This document shows positions 8,848 to 18,807 of a DNA stretch of 64,000 bases, one piece after another. The first letter of the stretch is position 1. The number at the start of each line of letters is the position of its first letter. Under the pieces are notes generated by a model, which was not told the origin of the DNA, searched no databases, and saw only the letters and a program-made list of their open reading frames with translations. A program made the translations under genes and the position numbers. The stretch comes from Opitutia bacterium (GTDB lineage Bacteria > Verrucomicrobiota > Verrucomicrobiia > Opitutales > UBA953): positions 1 through 64,000 of the forward strand of contig BGOM01000011.1 of assembly GCA_003569245.1 (NCBI GenBank). Direction: 5' to 3'.

Positions 8848-9854
8848 GCCGGAGCGCGCCGCGCCTGCCGTGGTTCGGCCCGGGGCGCTTCCCGCTGTAC
8901 CTCGCGCCGATGGCTCGGCGGACCGACATCGCTTTCCGCCAGCTCTGCAAGGAGCAGGGGGCCGACGTCATGGTCACCGAGTTCGTCCAGTCCGAGGCCC
9001 TCATCCGCGACAACGCCAAGGCCTGGGAGATGGTCGACTTCACGGAGACCCAGCGTCCGATGGGCGTGCAGATCTTCGGGGCGACGCCCGCCTCGATGGC
9101 GCGCGCCGCCCGCGAGGTCTGCGACCGCGTCCGCCCCGATTTCCTCGACCTCAACTTCGGCTGCCCGGCGCACAAGGTGATCGAGCAGAACGCCGGTTCC
9201 GGCCTGCTGCGTTGCACCCCGTTGCTGTACGACCTCGTGAAGGCGGTGAAGGACGCCATCCCGGATGTGCCGCTGACCGCCAAGATGCGGCTCGGCTGGG
9301 ACCAGGATTCGATCGTCGCCGTCGAGGTCGCCGGGCGGCTCGAGCAGCTGGGCGTCGAGGCGCTCGCCGTGCACGGCCGCACCAAGGAGCAAGGGTACGC
9401 GGGCGCCGCGGATTGGTCGTGGATCGCCCGCGTGGCCGCCGCGGTGCGCATCCCGGTGATCGGCAACGGTGACGTCCAGGATGGCGCCGGCGCGCTCCGC
9501 CGCCGCGACGAGTCCGGCGTCTCCGGATTGATGATCGGCCGGGCGGCGCTGGGAAACCCTTGGATCTTCGCCGACGTCAAGGCGGCCTTGGAGGGGCGGC
9601 CGTCCACGGTCGGCGCGATCGGCCCGCGGCAACGCTGGGAGGCGATGCTCAGGCTGGCCGAACTGACCCTGGAGGTCCACGCCAGCCGCTTGGGCTCGCG
9701 GGACGTGCGTTGGATGTTGGATCGCCTGCTGCCGCTGACCCAAGGCTTGCCCGGTTCGCGGCGGATCCGCGACCGCTTGCGCTACTGTCTGACCTTGGCG
9801 GACCTGCGTCGGCTTGGTGACGAACACTTGACAGAGCTCGCGCGCGACCCCTGA
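8844..9854 (+). CDS. dusB: tRNA-dihydrouridine synthase (DusB-type)
   Basis: Flavin enzyme that reduces uridines in the tRNA D-loop using NADPH. The 336-residue protein shows the TIM-barrel opening LYLAPMARRTDIAFRQLC, the catalytic-cysteine motif LNFGCPAHKV (Cys107), KMRLGWD, AVHGRTKEQGY, GNGDVQD and MIGRAALGNPW. All are family landmarks. One oddity is in the first FMN-binding loop. Most Dus proteins read APMAGVTD, but here residues 25-26 are both Arg (APMARRTD). The change is in frame, and the codons CGG CGG fit local base use. The start is a GTG overlapping the rarA stop. It is the last gene of the glnD-msrA-rarA-dusB run. Confidence 0.93.
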   Translation: MSRSAPRLPWFGPGRFPLYLAPMARRTDIAFRQLCKEQGADVMVTEFVQSEALIRDNAKAWEMVDFTETQRPMGVQIFGATPASMARAAREVCDRVRPDFLDLNFGCPAHKVIEQNAGSGLLRCTPLLYDLVKAVKDAIPDVPLTAKMRLGWDQDSIVAVEVAGRLEQLGVEALAVHGRTKEQGYAGAADWSWIARVAAAVRIPVIGNGDVQDGAGALRRRDESGVSGLMIGRAALGNPWIFADVKAALEGRPSTVGAIGPRQRWEAMLRLAELTLEVHASRLGSRDVRWMLDRLLPLTQGLPGSRRIRDRLRYCLTLADLRRLGDEHLTELARDP

Positions 9855-10238
9855 GGCCTTTGTTCATTGGGGTCCCGTCGTGTGTGACGGAAGTGCAACC
9901 GTTTACTTCCGATTCTTATCAACCTCCGGATGTGAATATCCTGTGCAGGGCTTCCGCTTGTGCCTAACTCAAGGGGTCGCATCAAAGCGACTGTTCCGCA
10001 CCCCACGGATCCACCGGTGTCGCCCCCGCGGGCGGCAGCCACTACCTGCCTTTTTTCCTCTCTTCCAACTTTCATCCCGCCAACGACTTGCGACCACTCT
10101 CGCGCGCCCCATTCTCCCGCTTTTCCAGCCCTCTCCGCCTCCCTCCCTCCGCCCTTTCCTCCCTTTTACAAATTATTTCCAACTTTCGGGCTTCCAAAGA
10201 GCCTGTGAACAACCTTTCTCAACCCTCCACCCCTTTCC
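9855..10238 (+). promoter_or_regulatory. dnaA upstream region; possible weak DnaA-box cluster
   Basis: This 384-bp stretch before dnaA has no convincing gene. It is pyrimidine-rich from about 10020, and has its least GC-rich patch at about 10164-10195. Loose DnaA-box-like 9-mers occur: TTATCAACC at 9916-9924, TGTGAATAT at 9931-9939 and TGTGAACAA at 10204-10212. Each differs from the TTATCCACA consensus (or its complement) by about two positions. dnaA leaders often hold an autoregulated promoter or the origin, so this is a candidate, but none of the boxes is perfect and no dnaN follows dnaA. The dnaA promoter must lie here; I cannot place it precisely. Confidence 0.35.
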
Positions 10239-11597
<1,359 letters not shown>

Positions 11598-11618
11598 GCC
11601 TTCGCTCAGTCCGGAACG

Positions 11619-11643
11619 AGGCGACCGCGAGGTCGCCTTTTTC
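11619..11643 (+). terminator. Intrinsic terminator of dnaA
   Basis: The perfect stem AGGCGACC (11619-11626) / GGTCGCCT (11631-11638) with a GCGA tetraloop is followed by TTTT, 21 bp after the dnaA stop. It lies between convergent dnaA and cutC. It is oriented for dnaA; on the other strand no T-run follows. Confidence 0.88.
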
Positions 11644-11647
11644 GTGC

Positions 11648-12403
11648 CTAGCCGGCGGCGGGCAGGCTCCGGAGCAACGCGGCCACCGCCGCCACCTTCG
11701 TCTGGTCCGCGACCGGGATGGCGTCGGCCGGCCAATCCGGCGCTGCTCCCAGCGAAACGGAGGGAGGGCGCACGCGCATCGCGGTCGGTTGGACGCCGCG
11801 CAAGGAGGCATGGACTTCCGAGACGCCGCTGCGGCGGATGACTTCGGCGATGTTACCGAGGTTGAGGCCGCCGCCGGCGAGGATCGTGCAGCGCCGGCCG
11901 GCTTGTTGGACGAGCTTGGCGAGGGTCGCGGCGCCGGCGAGGGCATCGGGGGCCTGACCCGAGGTCAGGACGCGGTGGCAGCCGGCGGCGATGATCGCCT
12001 CCAGGGCCGCTTCGGGCTGGGCCGCCCAGTCGAAGGCCCGGTGGAAAGTGACGGACATCCCCTTGGCGGCCGCCACGAGCCGGCGAGTGCGCTCGAGGTC
12101 GACCGTGGCATCCGGGCGTAGGAGCCCGAAAACGACCCCATCCGCGCCGGCTTCGCGGGCCACGGCGATGTCGCGTAGCATGATCTTGTACTCGGCGTCG
12201 GTGTAGAGGAAATCGCCCCCGCGCGGCCGGATCATCACGTGCAGCTTGACCCCGGGGAGCTCCCGGACGGCCTCGATGGTGCCCAGGCCCGGGGTGGTGC
12301 CGCCTTCGGCGGTGTTCTCGCAGAGTTCGATGCGGTCGGCCCCGCCTTGCTGGGCGGCCAGGGCCGAGGCGTAGGAATAGGCGACGATCTCGAGGAGGGG
12401 CAT
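11648..12403 (-). CDS. cutC: CutC family protein (copper homeostasis / aldolase-like TIM barrel)
   Basis: A 251-residue TIM-barrel protein of the CutC family, long linked to copper tolerance though its biochemical role is unsettled. Family segments include GGADRIELCENTAEGGTTPG near the N-terminus, VMIRPRGGDFLYTDAE, GADGVVFGLL, TFHRAFDW, RVLTSGQ and ILAGGGLN. Copper-contacting cysteines proposed in other CutC proteins cannot be confirmed here. It diverges from the thiC riboswitch leader and converges with dnaA. Confidence 0.93.
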   Translation of the reverse strand: MPLLEIVAYSYASALAAQQGGADRIELCENTAEGGTTPGLGTIEAVRELPGVKLHVMIRPRGGDFLYTDAEYKIMLRDIAVAREAGADGVVFGLLRPDATVDLERTRRLVAAAKGMSVTFHRAFDWAAQPEAALEAIIAAGCHRVLTSGQAPDALAGAATLAKLVQQAGRRCTILAGGGLNLGNIAEVIRRSGVSEVHASLRGVQPTAMRVRPPSVSLGAAPDWPADAIPVADQTKVAAVAALLRSLPAAG

Positions 12404-12527
12404 GGGGACGGCCCGCAGGCTAGGGCAGGGCGGGTCCGATGCAAACCCCGGCTTCGGCCCGGTGCCCCCTAATCTGTTTGCCAGCGGTGACGGCCCTGCC
12501 TTGATGGCTAAGTTCCTTCAGATTCAT

Positions 12528-14605
<2,078 letters not shown>

Positions 14606-14616
14606 TAGGGTATGGC

Positions 14617-14755
14617 GGTTAGCGGTTGGCGGTTGGGAACAAACCGTCCGGCTCCCCGCTGATCGGTTCATCCTCTGCCCGTCTGTCGACCTACCGTCGT
14701 TTCGACCCAGTCCCGCAGGTCTTTCCAGCTTCTCCCATCCGCCAACCGCTAACCC
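14617..14755. repeat. 16-bp inverted repeat in the thiC-methyltransferase spacer
   Basis: GGTTAGCGGTTGGCGG at 14617-14632 is the exact reverse complement of CCGCCAACCGCTAACC at 14740-14755, and similarity extends a few bases on both sides. The arms are themselves built from a degenerate GGTT(A/G)GC-type unit. The 107-bp interval is non-coding. The arms are far apart for a simple terminator, so this may be a dispersed genomic repeat or the ends of a small miniature element. No flanking duplication was recognised. Confidence 0.7.
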
Positions 14756-14809
14756 CTAACCGCTCTGTCATCCCCGAAACCCTCCGCCACCGCCTGGTAC
14801 GACTCGCCG

Positions 14810-15580
14810 TTGTACTACGACATGGTGTACGCGGACTACACGAAGAAGGAGACGCGTTTCATCGAGGGAATCATGAAGCGGCACGGTCCGAAGCTGGACG
14901 GCCCGATGCGCGTCTTCGAGCCGGCCTGCGGTTCCGGCCGGCTGCTCGAATCGCTGGCCGCCCGCGGGCATGTCGTCCACGGGTTCGACCTGAACAAGCA
15001 TCAGGTCGCCTTCGCCAAGCACCGCCTGAAAGCGAAAGGCCTGCGGGGCAGGGTATGGCGCGATCGGTTGCAGGACTTCACGGTGCCCAAGGGGGCGCGC
15101 TATGACGTCGCCCACTGCTTCGTGAGCACCTTCAAGTACGTCGATACCGAGGCCGGCGCGGTCAGGTCGCTGCGCCGGATGGCTGCCGCGCTGCGCCCGG
15201 GCGGCTTGCTGCTGCTCGGCCTCCACCTCACGGATTACCAGAACAGCCCGCCCGACCATGAGCGCTGGGTCGGCCGTAAGCCGGGCATCCGCGTGGTCAG
15301 CGATACCTGGTCGGCCCCGGCGGACCGCGAGTCCCGCACCGAAGCCATGCGCACCCGCATGCGCATCACCGAGCAGGGCCGGACCCGCGTCGAGGAGACC
15401 GTCTGGGATTTCCGGACCTATTCCCCGTCCGAGCTGCGGGCCCTCCTCGCCAAGGTCCCGGCCTTGCGGTTAGTCGCCTGCCACGACTTCCATTACGACC
15501 TGGCGTCGACCCGGAAGGTCGACCTGGCGTATTCGGACGTGCTACTGGTGCTGCGTCGGCGAGGCGCCCGGCAGGGTTGA
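14810..15580 (+). CDS. Class I SAM-dependent methyltransferase
   Basis: A methyltransferase of about 256 residues and unknown substrate. Motif I is VFEPACGSGRLLESLAARG, the acidic post-I loop is GFDLNKHQV, and the later motif is LRPGGLLLLG. The start is uncertain. TTG at 14810 opens LYYDMVYADY, but the reading frame just upstream encodes TAWYDSPLYYD, and an N-terminal 'WYD.P.YYD' is typical of this family. No ATG or GTG lies in frame upstream. The only near-cognate start preserving the WYDSP motif is CTG at 14765. Either a CTG start or a lost base is therefore likely. Downstream neighbour is an esterase on the same strand, 43 bp away. Confidence 0.82.
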   Translation: MYYDMVYADYTKKETRFIEGIMKRHGPKLDGPMRVFEPACGSGRLLESLAARGHVVHGFDLNKHQVAFAKHRLKAKGLRGRVWRDRLQDFTVPKGARYDVAHCFVSTFKYVDTEAGAVRSLRRMAAALRPGGLLLLGLHLTDYQNSPPDHERWVGRKPGIRVVSDTWSAPADRESRTEAMRTRMRITEQGRTRVEETVWDFRTYSPSELRALLAKVPALRLVACHDFHYDLASTRKVDLAYSDVLLVLRRRGARQG

Positions 15581-15623
15581 GTCGGCGCTTGTCGCCCGGC
15601 CTGTCCGGGGGCTATCTTGTGGC

Positions 15624-16595
15624 ATGCAGTTGATTCTTCGTCCGTGCTTCCTTGCCGCCCTCGTCGTCCTGGCCTCCCCCTTGGTCGCGCTCGAGGTCGA
15701 CGTCAACGCCTCGACGCAGGTCGTCACGTTATTCAAGTCACAAGGGGAGTCTCTCCTGCGCTACACGCTGGACGGCCGTGACCCGGATTTCTCGGCTGGG
15801 GTTTACCTGGCCCCCATCGTCCTTCCGCAAGGGGGGACGGTCAAGGCCGCCGCCTTTGACGGGACCAAGCGGGTGGGTGCCGTCCTGACGAAGGTCGTCC
15901 CGAATCCCTCCGGCGAGCAGTTCAACAGCGCCGTGACTCCCGTGACCCATAACCGGGATCACCGCGTCTATGATTGGGTGGAGCGGCATGAGGCCATCCT
16001 TCAGCTCAACAAGCCGGGGGCCAATACCGCGCAGGTCGTGCTCATCGGCGATTCCATCACCCATTTCTGGGGTGGTGAACCGAAGTCCGCCCGCGTCGCC
16101 GGCGCTTCCTCCTGGGATAAGTTCATCGCTCCGCACAAGCCCATCAATCTGGGTTTTGGCTGGGATCGGACCGAGAATGTGCTCTGGCGTCTCCGTCACG
16201 GCGAGGTCGCGGGGCTCAAGCCCAAGGCCTACGTCGTGTTGATCGGCACCAATAATTTCCAGACCAACTCGGTCGCCGAGACCGTCGACGGAATCGAGGA
16301 GGTCTGCCTTGAAATCCGCCGCCGTTCGCCGGGTGCCAAGGTTCTCCTGCTCGGTATCCTGCCGCGCGGCGAGGCGCCGAATGAGCTGCGTTCCAAGGCG
16401 GCCGACGCCAACGCCTTGCTCAAGACCCGCGTGGCCAAGCTGGCGGACAAGTACGTCGATCTCTCCGACCGCTACGTCGCGCCGGGTGGCCGGATCTCCA
16501 AGGCCATGATGTCGGATTTCCTTCATCCGACCGACAAAGGCTACGAGATCATAGGTGAGGCCATCGACACCACGCTCAAAGGCTGGGGGCTCTGA
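15624..16595 (+). CDS. Secreted SGNH/GDSL esterase with N-terminal chitobiase-C-like domain
   Basis: A 323-residue exported hydrolase. A hydrophobic signal peptide (about 1-22) is followed by a short beta domain (about 25-90) with LRYTLDGRDPDFSAGVYLAP, the Fn3-like chitobiase C-terminal fold. An SGNH hydrolase domain follows, of the PAF-acetylhydrolase type: VVLIGDSITHFWG with nucleophile Ser144, GFGWDRTENVLWRL, LIGTNNF, and DFLHPTDKGY carrying the Asp/His pair. Close relatives remove acetyl or acyl groups from carbohydrates; the substrate here is not known. A GC-rich hairpin follows it. Confidence 0.9.
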   Translation: MQLILRPCFLAALVVLASPLVALEVDVNASTQVVTLFKSQGESLLRYTLDGRDPDFSAGVYLAPIVLPQGGTVKAAAFDGTKRVGAVLTKVVPNPSGEQFNSAVTPVTHNRDHRVYDWVERHEAILQLNKPGANTAQVVLIGDSITHFWGGEPKSARVAGASSWDKFIAPHKPINLGFGWDRTENVLWRLRHGEVAGLKPKAYVVLIGTNNFQTNSVAETVDGIEEVCLEIRRRSPGAKVLLLGILPRGEAPNELRSKAADANALLKTRVAKLADKYVDLSDRYVAPGGRISKAMMSDFLHPTDKGYEIIGEAIDTTLKGWGL

Positions 16596-16625
16596 AAACA
16601 AAGCACCCTCGGCGGACCGAGGGTG
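16595..16625 (-). terminator. Intrinsic terminator of lexA (bidirectional hairpin)
   Basis: A perfect 9-bp stem, CACCCTCGG (16604-16612) / CCGAGGGTG (16617-16625), has a CGGA loop. On the minus strand it is followed by CTTTGTTTTC, a T-rich tract, placing it 23 bp after the lexA stop. The plus strand lacks a T-run, so it works less obviously for the esterase gene. Confidence 0.7.
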
Positions 16626-16647
16626 AGGGAATGGCTGGCGCGGGTGT

Positions 16648-17307
16648 TCAGATCGCCTTCACCACCTGCTTCGCGATCCCCTGGATTACGAGCGAGCTCA
16701 CGGGCATGAGGTTAGGGTAGTTCGGATTCTCCGCCTTCAGGTAGACTTTGCTGCCTTGTTTGATGAGACGCTTGAGCGTGGTCTCGCCGTCGATCAGGGC
16801 CGCCACGATGTCGCCGTGCTTCGGGGTGCCCGGCTCGATGATGACCGTATCGCCGTCGTTGATGTCGGCCGCGATCATGGAATCACCGCGCACGAGGAGG
16901 GCGAAGGCCTGCGGCGGGCGCCGACGGGCGCCGGCGGGAAGGGGCGCCTGCATGCTGGCGACGACGCCGGAGGATTCGGTGTAATCGGGGAAGCCGGCCG
17001 GGATTGATCCGAGGAAGGGAACCGCGTCCAACTCGATGACGTTTTCACCCGGGCCCTCGTAGGTGATCACCGTCTCGGAAAGGTCGGGCACGACTTCGGG
17101 CGCGATCTTGTAGGCCCGGGCGGCACCCGGGATGCGTTGCAGCACGCCCTTGCGCTCCAAAGCCTGCAGGTGACCGAAGACGGCGTTGGTGCTGGCGAAG
17201 CGGAACTTCGCTTGGATATCGCGGATGCTGGGCCAGTAGGAGTGCTGGGAGACGTGGCCCTTCATGTAGTCCAGGATGGCCTGTTGCTTCTTGGTGAGTG
17301 CTTCCAT
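16648..17307 (-). CDS. lexA: LexA repressor
   Basis: LexA represses SOS genes and cleaves itself when RecA is activated. The 219-residue protein has a winged helix-turn-helix (about 1-65; PSIRDIQAKFRFASTNAVFGHL) and a linker. The S24 peptidase domain has the expected Ala104-Gly105 cleavage site in SIPAGFPDY, nucleophile Ser143 in RGDSMI and general base Lys179 in TTLKRLI. All three elements are intact. Two LexA-like boxes sit in its own promoter just upstream, pointing to autoregulation. A terminator follows on the minus strand. Confidence 0.95.
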   Translation of the reverse strand: MEALTKKQQAILDYMKGHVSQHSYWPSIRDIQAKFRFASTNAVFGHLQALERKGVLQRIPGAARAYKIAPEVVPDLSETVITYEGPGENVIELDAVPFLGSIPAGFPDYTESSGVVASMQAPLPAGARRRPPQAFALLVRGDSMIAADINDGDTVIIEPGTPKHGDIVAALIDGETTLKRLIKQGSKVYLKAENPNYPNLMPVSSLVIQGIAKQVVKAI

Positions 17308-17310
17308 GGT

Positions 17311-17345
17311 GAACGGATGTTCTATGAATGTTTGTTCACTGTCAA
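17311..17345 (-). promoter_or_regulatory. lexA promoter with two candidate LexA boxes
   Basis: Read on the minus strand, a consensus -35 TTGACA lies at 17345-17340. Between it and the ATG at 17307 are two 12-bp boxes, given here on the plus strand. GAACGGATGTTC (17311-17322) is a perfect GAAC-N4-GTTC palindrome. GAATGTTTGTTC (17326-17337) has one mismatch. They repeat at a 15-bp interval and would cover the -10 region and the start. GAAC-N4-GTTC is the type known from Gram-positive LexA. The placement strongly suggests autorepression; binding itself is inferred. Confidence 0.7.
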
Positions 17346-17445
17346 GACTAGGGCCTCAGGTGTGGCTGGGGGTGTTTTGGGGTGAAAATCCCTCCAAAAC
17401 GGTGATGGATGTCCCCCTACCACCACTTTTCAGAGGGGGTACCCC

Positions 17446-18180
17446 CTAAAAGCCCATCAAGGTCGCCAAATCGCCCGACCGTTCCAGGTGCACCGCATGG
17501 CCGGCCCCCTCGACGACGCTGAGCCGGGCCCGGGGGATCTTCTCGCCCATCCGCCGGGCGAGCTCGGTGAACTTCGGGTCGGCCTCGCCGGTGACCAGGT
17601 CGACGGCGCCGCGCAGTTCTCCCAGACGGTCCCAGAGGGAGGGGAGGGAACCGGTCCCGACCGTCTCTAGGCTGAGCGCCAGCGCCTCCGGCGCGTTCGC
17701 CGCCCGTCGAGCCACGAGGGCGGCGCGGGCGGGTGAGTCGCTTTGGAAGAACGTCCGCAGCATCGGCTGGTGGTGCCAATACTTGTAGAAAGCCGCGAGG
17801 CCTTGGGTGCGCAGGAAAGTCGCCAAGGCCGCGTCGGCCAGCTGGCGTTCCGCGCGCTCTGCCGCGGTGATCAGGCCGGGGCTGGCGCCGATCAAGATGA
17901 GGCGACGCCAGCGAGTGGGATTGGCCAAGGCCCAATGCAAGGCGAGGCGCCCCCCCATCGAATACCCGAGCAACGTCACGCCCTCATGGTCGCCGACGGC
18001 CTCGTCGATGATCGCCAGGTGGGCGCGCAGCGAGTAATCCTCGGCCTGCCGGAGTCCGCGGCGGGCACCATGACCCGGCAGGTCAGGCGCGACCAGCTCG
18101 GCCGTCGCGGGCAGATGCGCCCGGAGCTCGGCGAAATCGGCGCCCTCGCCGGTGAAGCCATGCAGGGCTATGGTTCGCAT
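17446..18180 (-). CDS. Alpha/beta hydrolase, MenH-like
   Basis: A 244-residue cytosolic alpha/beta hydrolase. It has the oxyanion segment ALHGFTGEG, DLPGHGARRG, nucleophile elbow LLGYSMGGRLALHWA (Ser74), the acid region VDLVTGEADPKF and GAGHAVHLE with the catalytic His. The arrangement and length match MenH (2-succinyl-6-hydroxy-2,4-cyclohexadiene carboxylate synthase) of menaquinone synthesis. No other men gene is nearby, so MenH is a suggestion rather than a firm call. A GTG six codons upstream (18198) is an alternative start. The stop codon lies in the 14-bp palindrome AGGGGGTACCCCCT (17434-17447). Confidence 0.8.
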   Translation of the reverse strand: MRTIALHGFTGEGADFAELRAHLPATAELVAPDLPGHGARRGLRQAEDYSLRAHLAIIDEAVGDHEGVTLLGYSMGGRLALHWALANPTRWRRLILIGASPGLITAAERAERQLADAALATFLRTQGLAAFYKYWHHQPMLRTFFQSDSPARAALVARRAANAPEALALSLETVGTGSLPSLWDRLGELRGAVDLVTGEADPKFTELARRMGEKIPRARLSVVEGAGHAVHLERSGDLATLMGF

Positions 18181-18314
18181 AGAAAGGGAGGTGCGCACCG
18201 CGGCGCGGTCGGTATGGGGTGATTCAAGGCGGATTTCGCTCCATTGGACAGCGCAAACAGAAAAGCGGGAACCGTTTGCTCTCGGTGAGGTTAATGTACA
18301 TTAATAATCAACGT

Positions 18315-18800
18315 ATGCCCGGCATCCGCGTCAAACCCTGGAACCGTGTCGACGGGCCTATCTACAGTCTCGCGACCACCGCGGGCGGCAAAGGCAACTT
18401 CAACATCTGCAGTTACGTCACCCCGATCGCGATGAAGCCCAAGCGCTTCATCATCGGGGTCTACAAGGACACGAAGACGCTGGCCAACCTCGAGGCCAAC
18501 CCGATCGGCCTGCTCAATTACCTGGCCCAGGATCAGGCGAACCACATCAAGCTGCTCGGCAAGAAGTCCGGTCACACTGTCGACAAGGTCGCCCAGCTCG
18601 GGTCCCAGGTCGAGCATGTCGGCGACGGCCTCTACAAGCTCAAGGGAGCCATCGCGACCTTGCGGCTGCGTTTCCTGGAGCGCCTGGATTGCGGCGACCA
18701 TTGGGCGTGGCTGGCCCACGTGGATTCCTACGAGAATCTCCGCGAAGCCCCGGCGCTCACCCTCGAGGAGCTGAAGCGCCAGAAACTGATCCTGGTCTGA
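18315..18800 (+). CDS. Flavin reductase-like domain protein
   Basis: A 161-residue protein of the DIM6/NTAB flavin reductase-like fold, which binds FMN. Recognisable are KPWNRVDGPIYSLATT, the loop GKGNFNICSYVTPIAMKPKR and FIIGVYKDTKTLANLEANP, then LLNYLAQDQANHIKLLGKKSG. These proteins reduce flavins or act as small FMN oxidoreductases; the partner is unknown. ATG at 18315 gives the family's normal N-terminus; in-frame starts at 18294 and 18219 would add unconserved residues. The upstream sequence TTAATGTACATTAATAA contains a TTAATGTACATTAA palindrome (about 18291-18304), a possible regulator site. It converges with speA. Confidence 0.82.
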   Translation: MPGIRVKPWNRVDGPIYSLATTAGGKGNFNICSYVTPIAMKPKRFIIGVYKDTKTLANLEANPIGLLNYLAQDQANHIKLLGKKSGHTVDKVAQLGSQVEHVGDGLYKLKGAIATLRLRFLERLDCGDHWAWLAHVDSYENLREAPALTLEELKRQKLILV

Positions 18801-18807
18801 CCCCGGT

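Noticed and set aside
17434-17447. Perfect palindrome AGGGGGTACCCCCT as operator
   Set aside because: It overlaps the stop codon of the MenH-like gene and has no partner site. It may be chance or part of a weak hairpin with 17411-17418.
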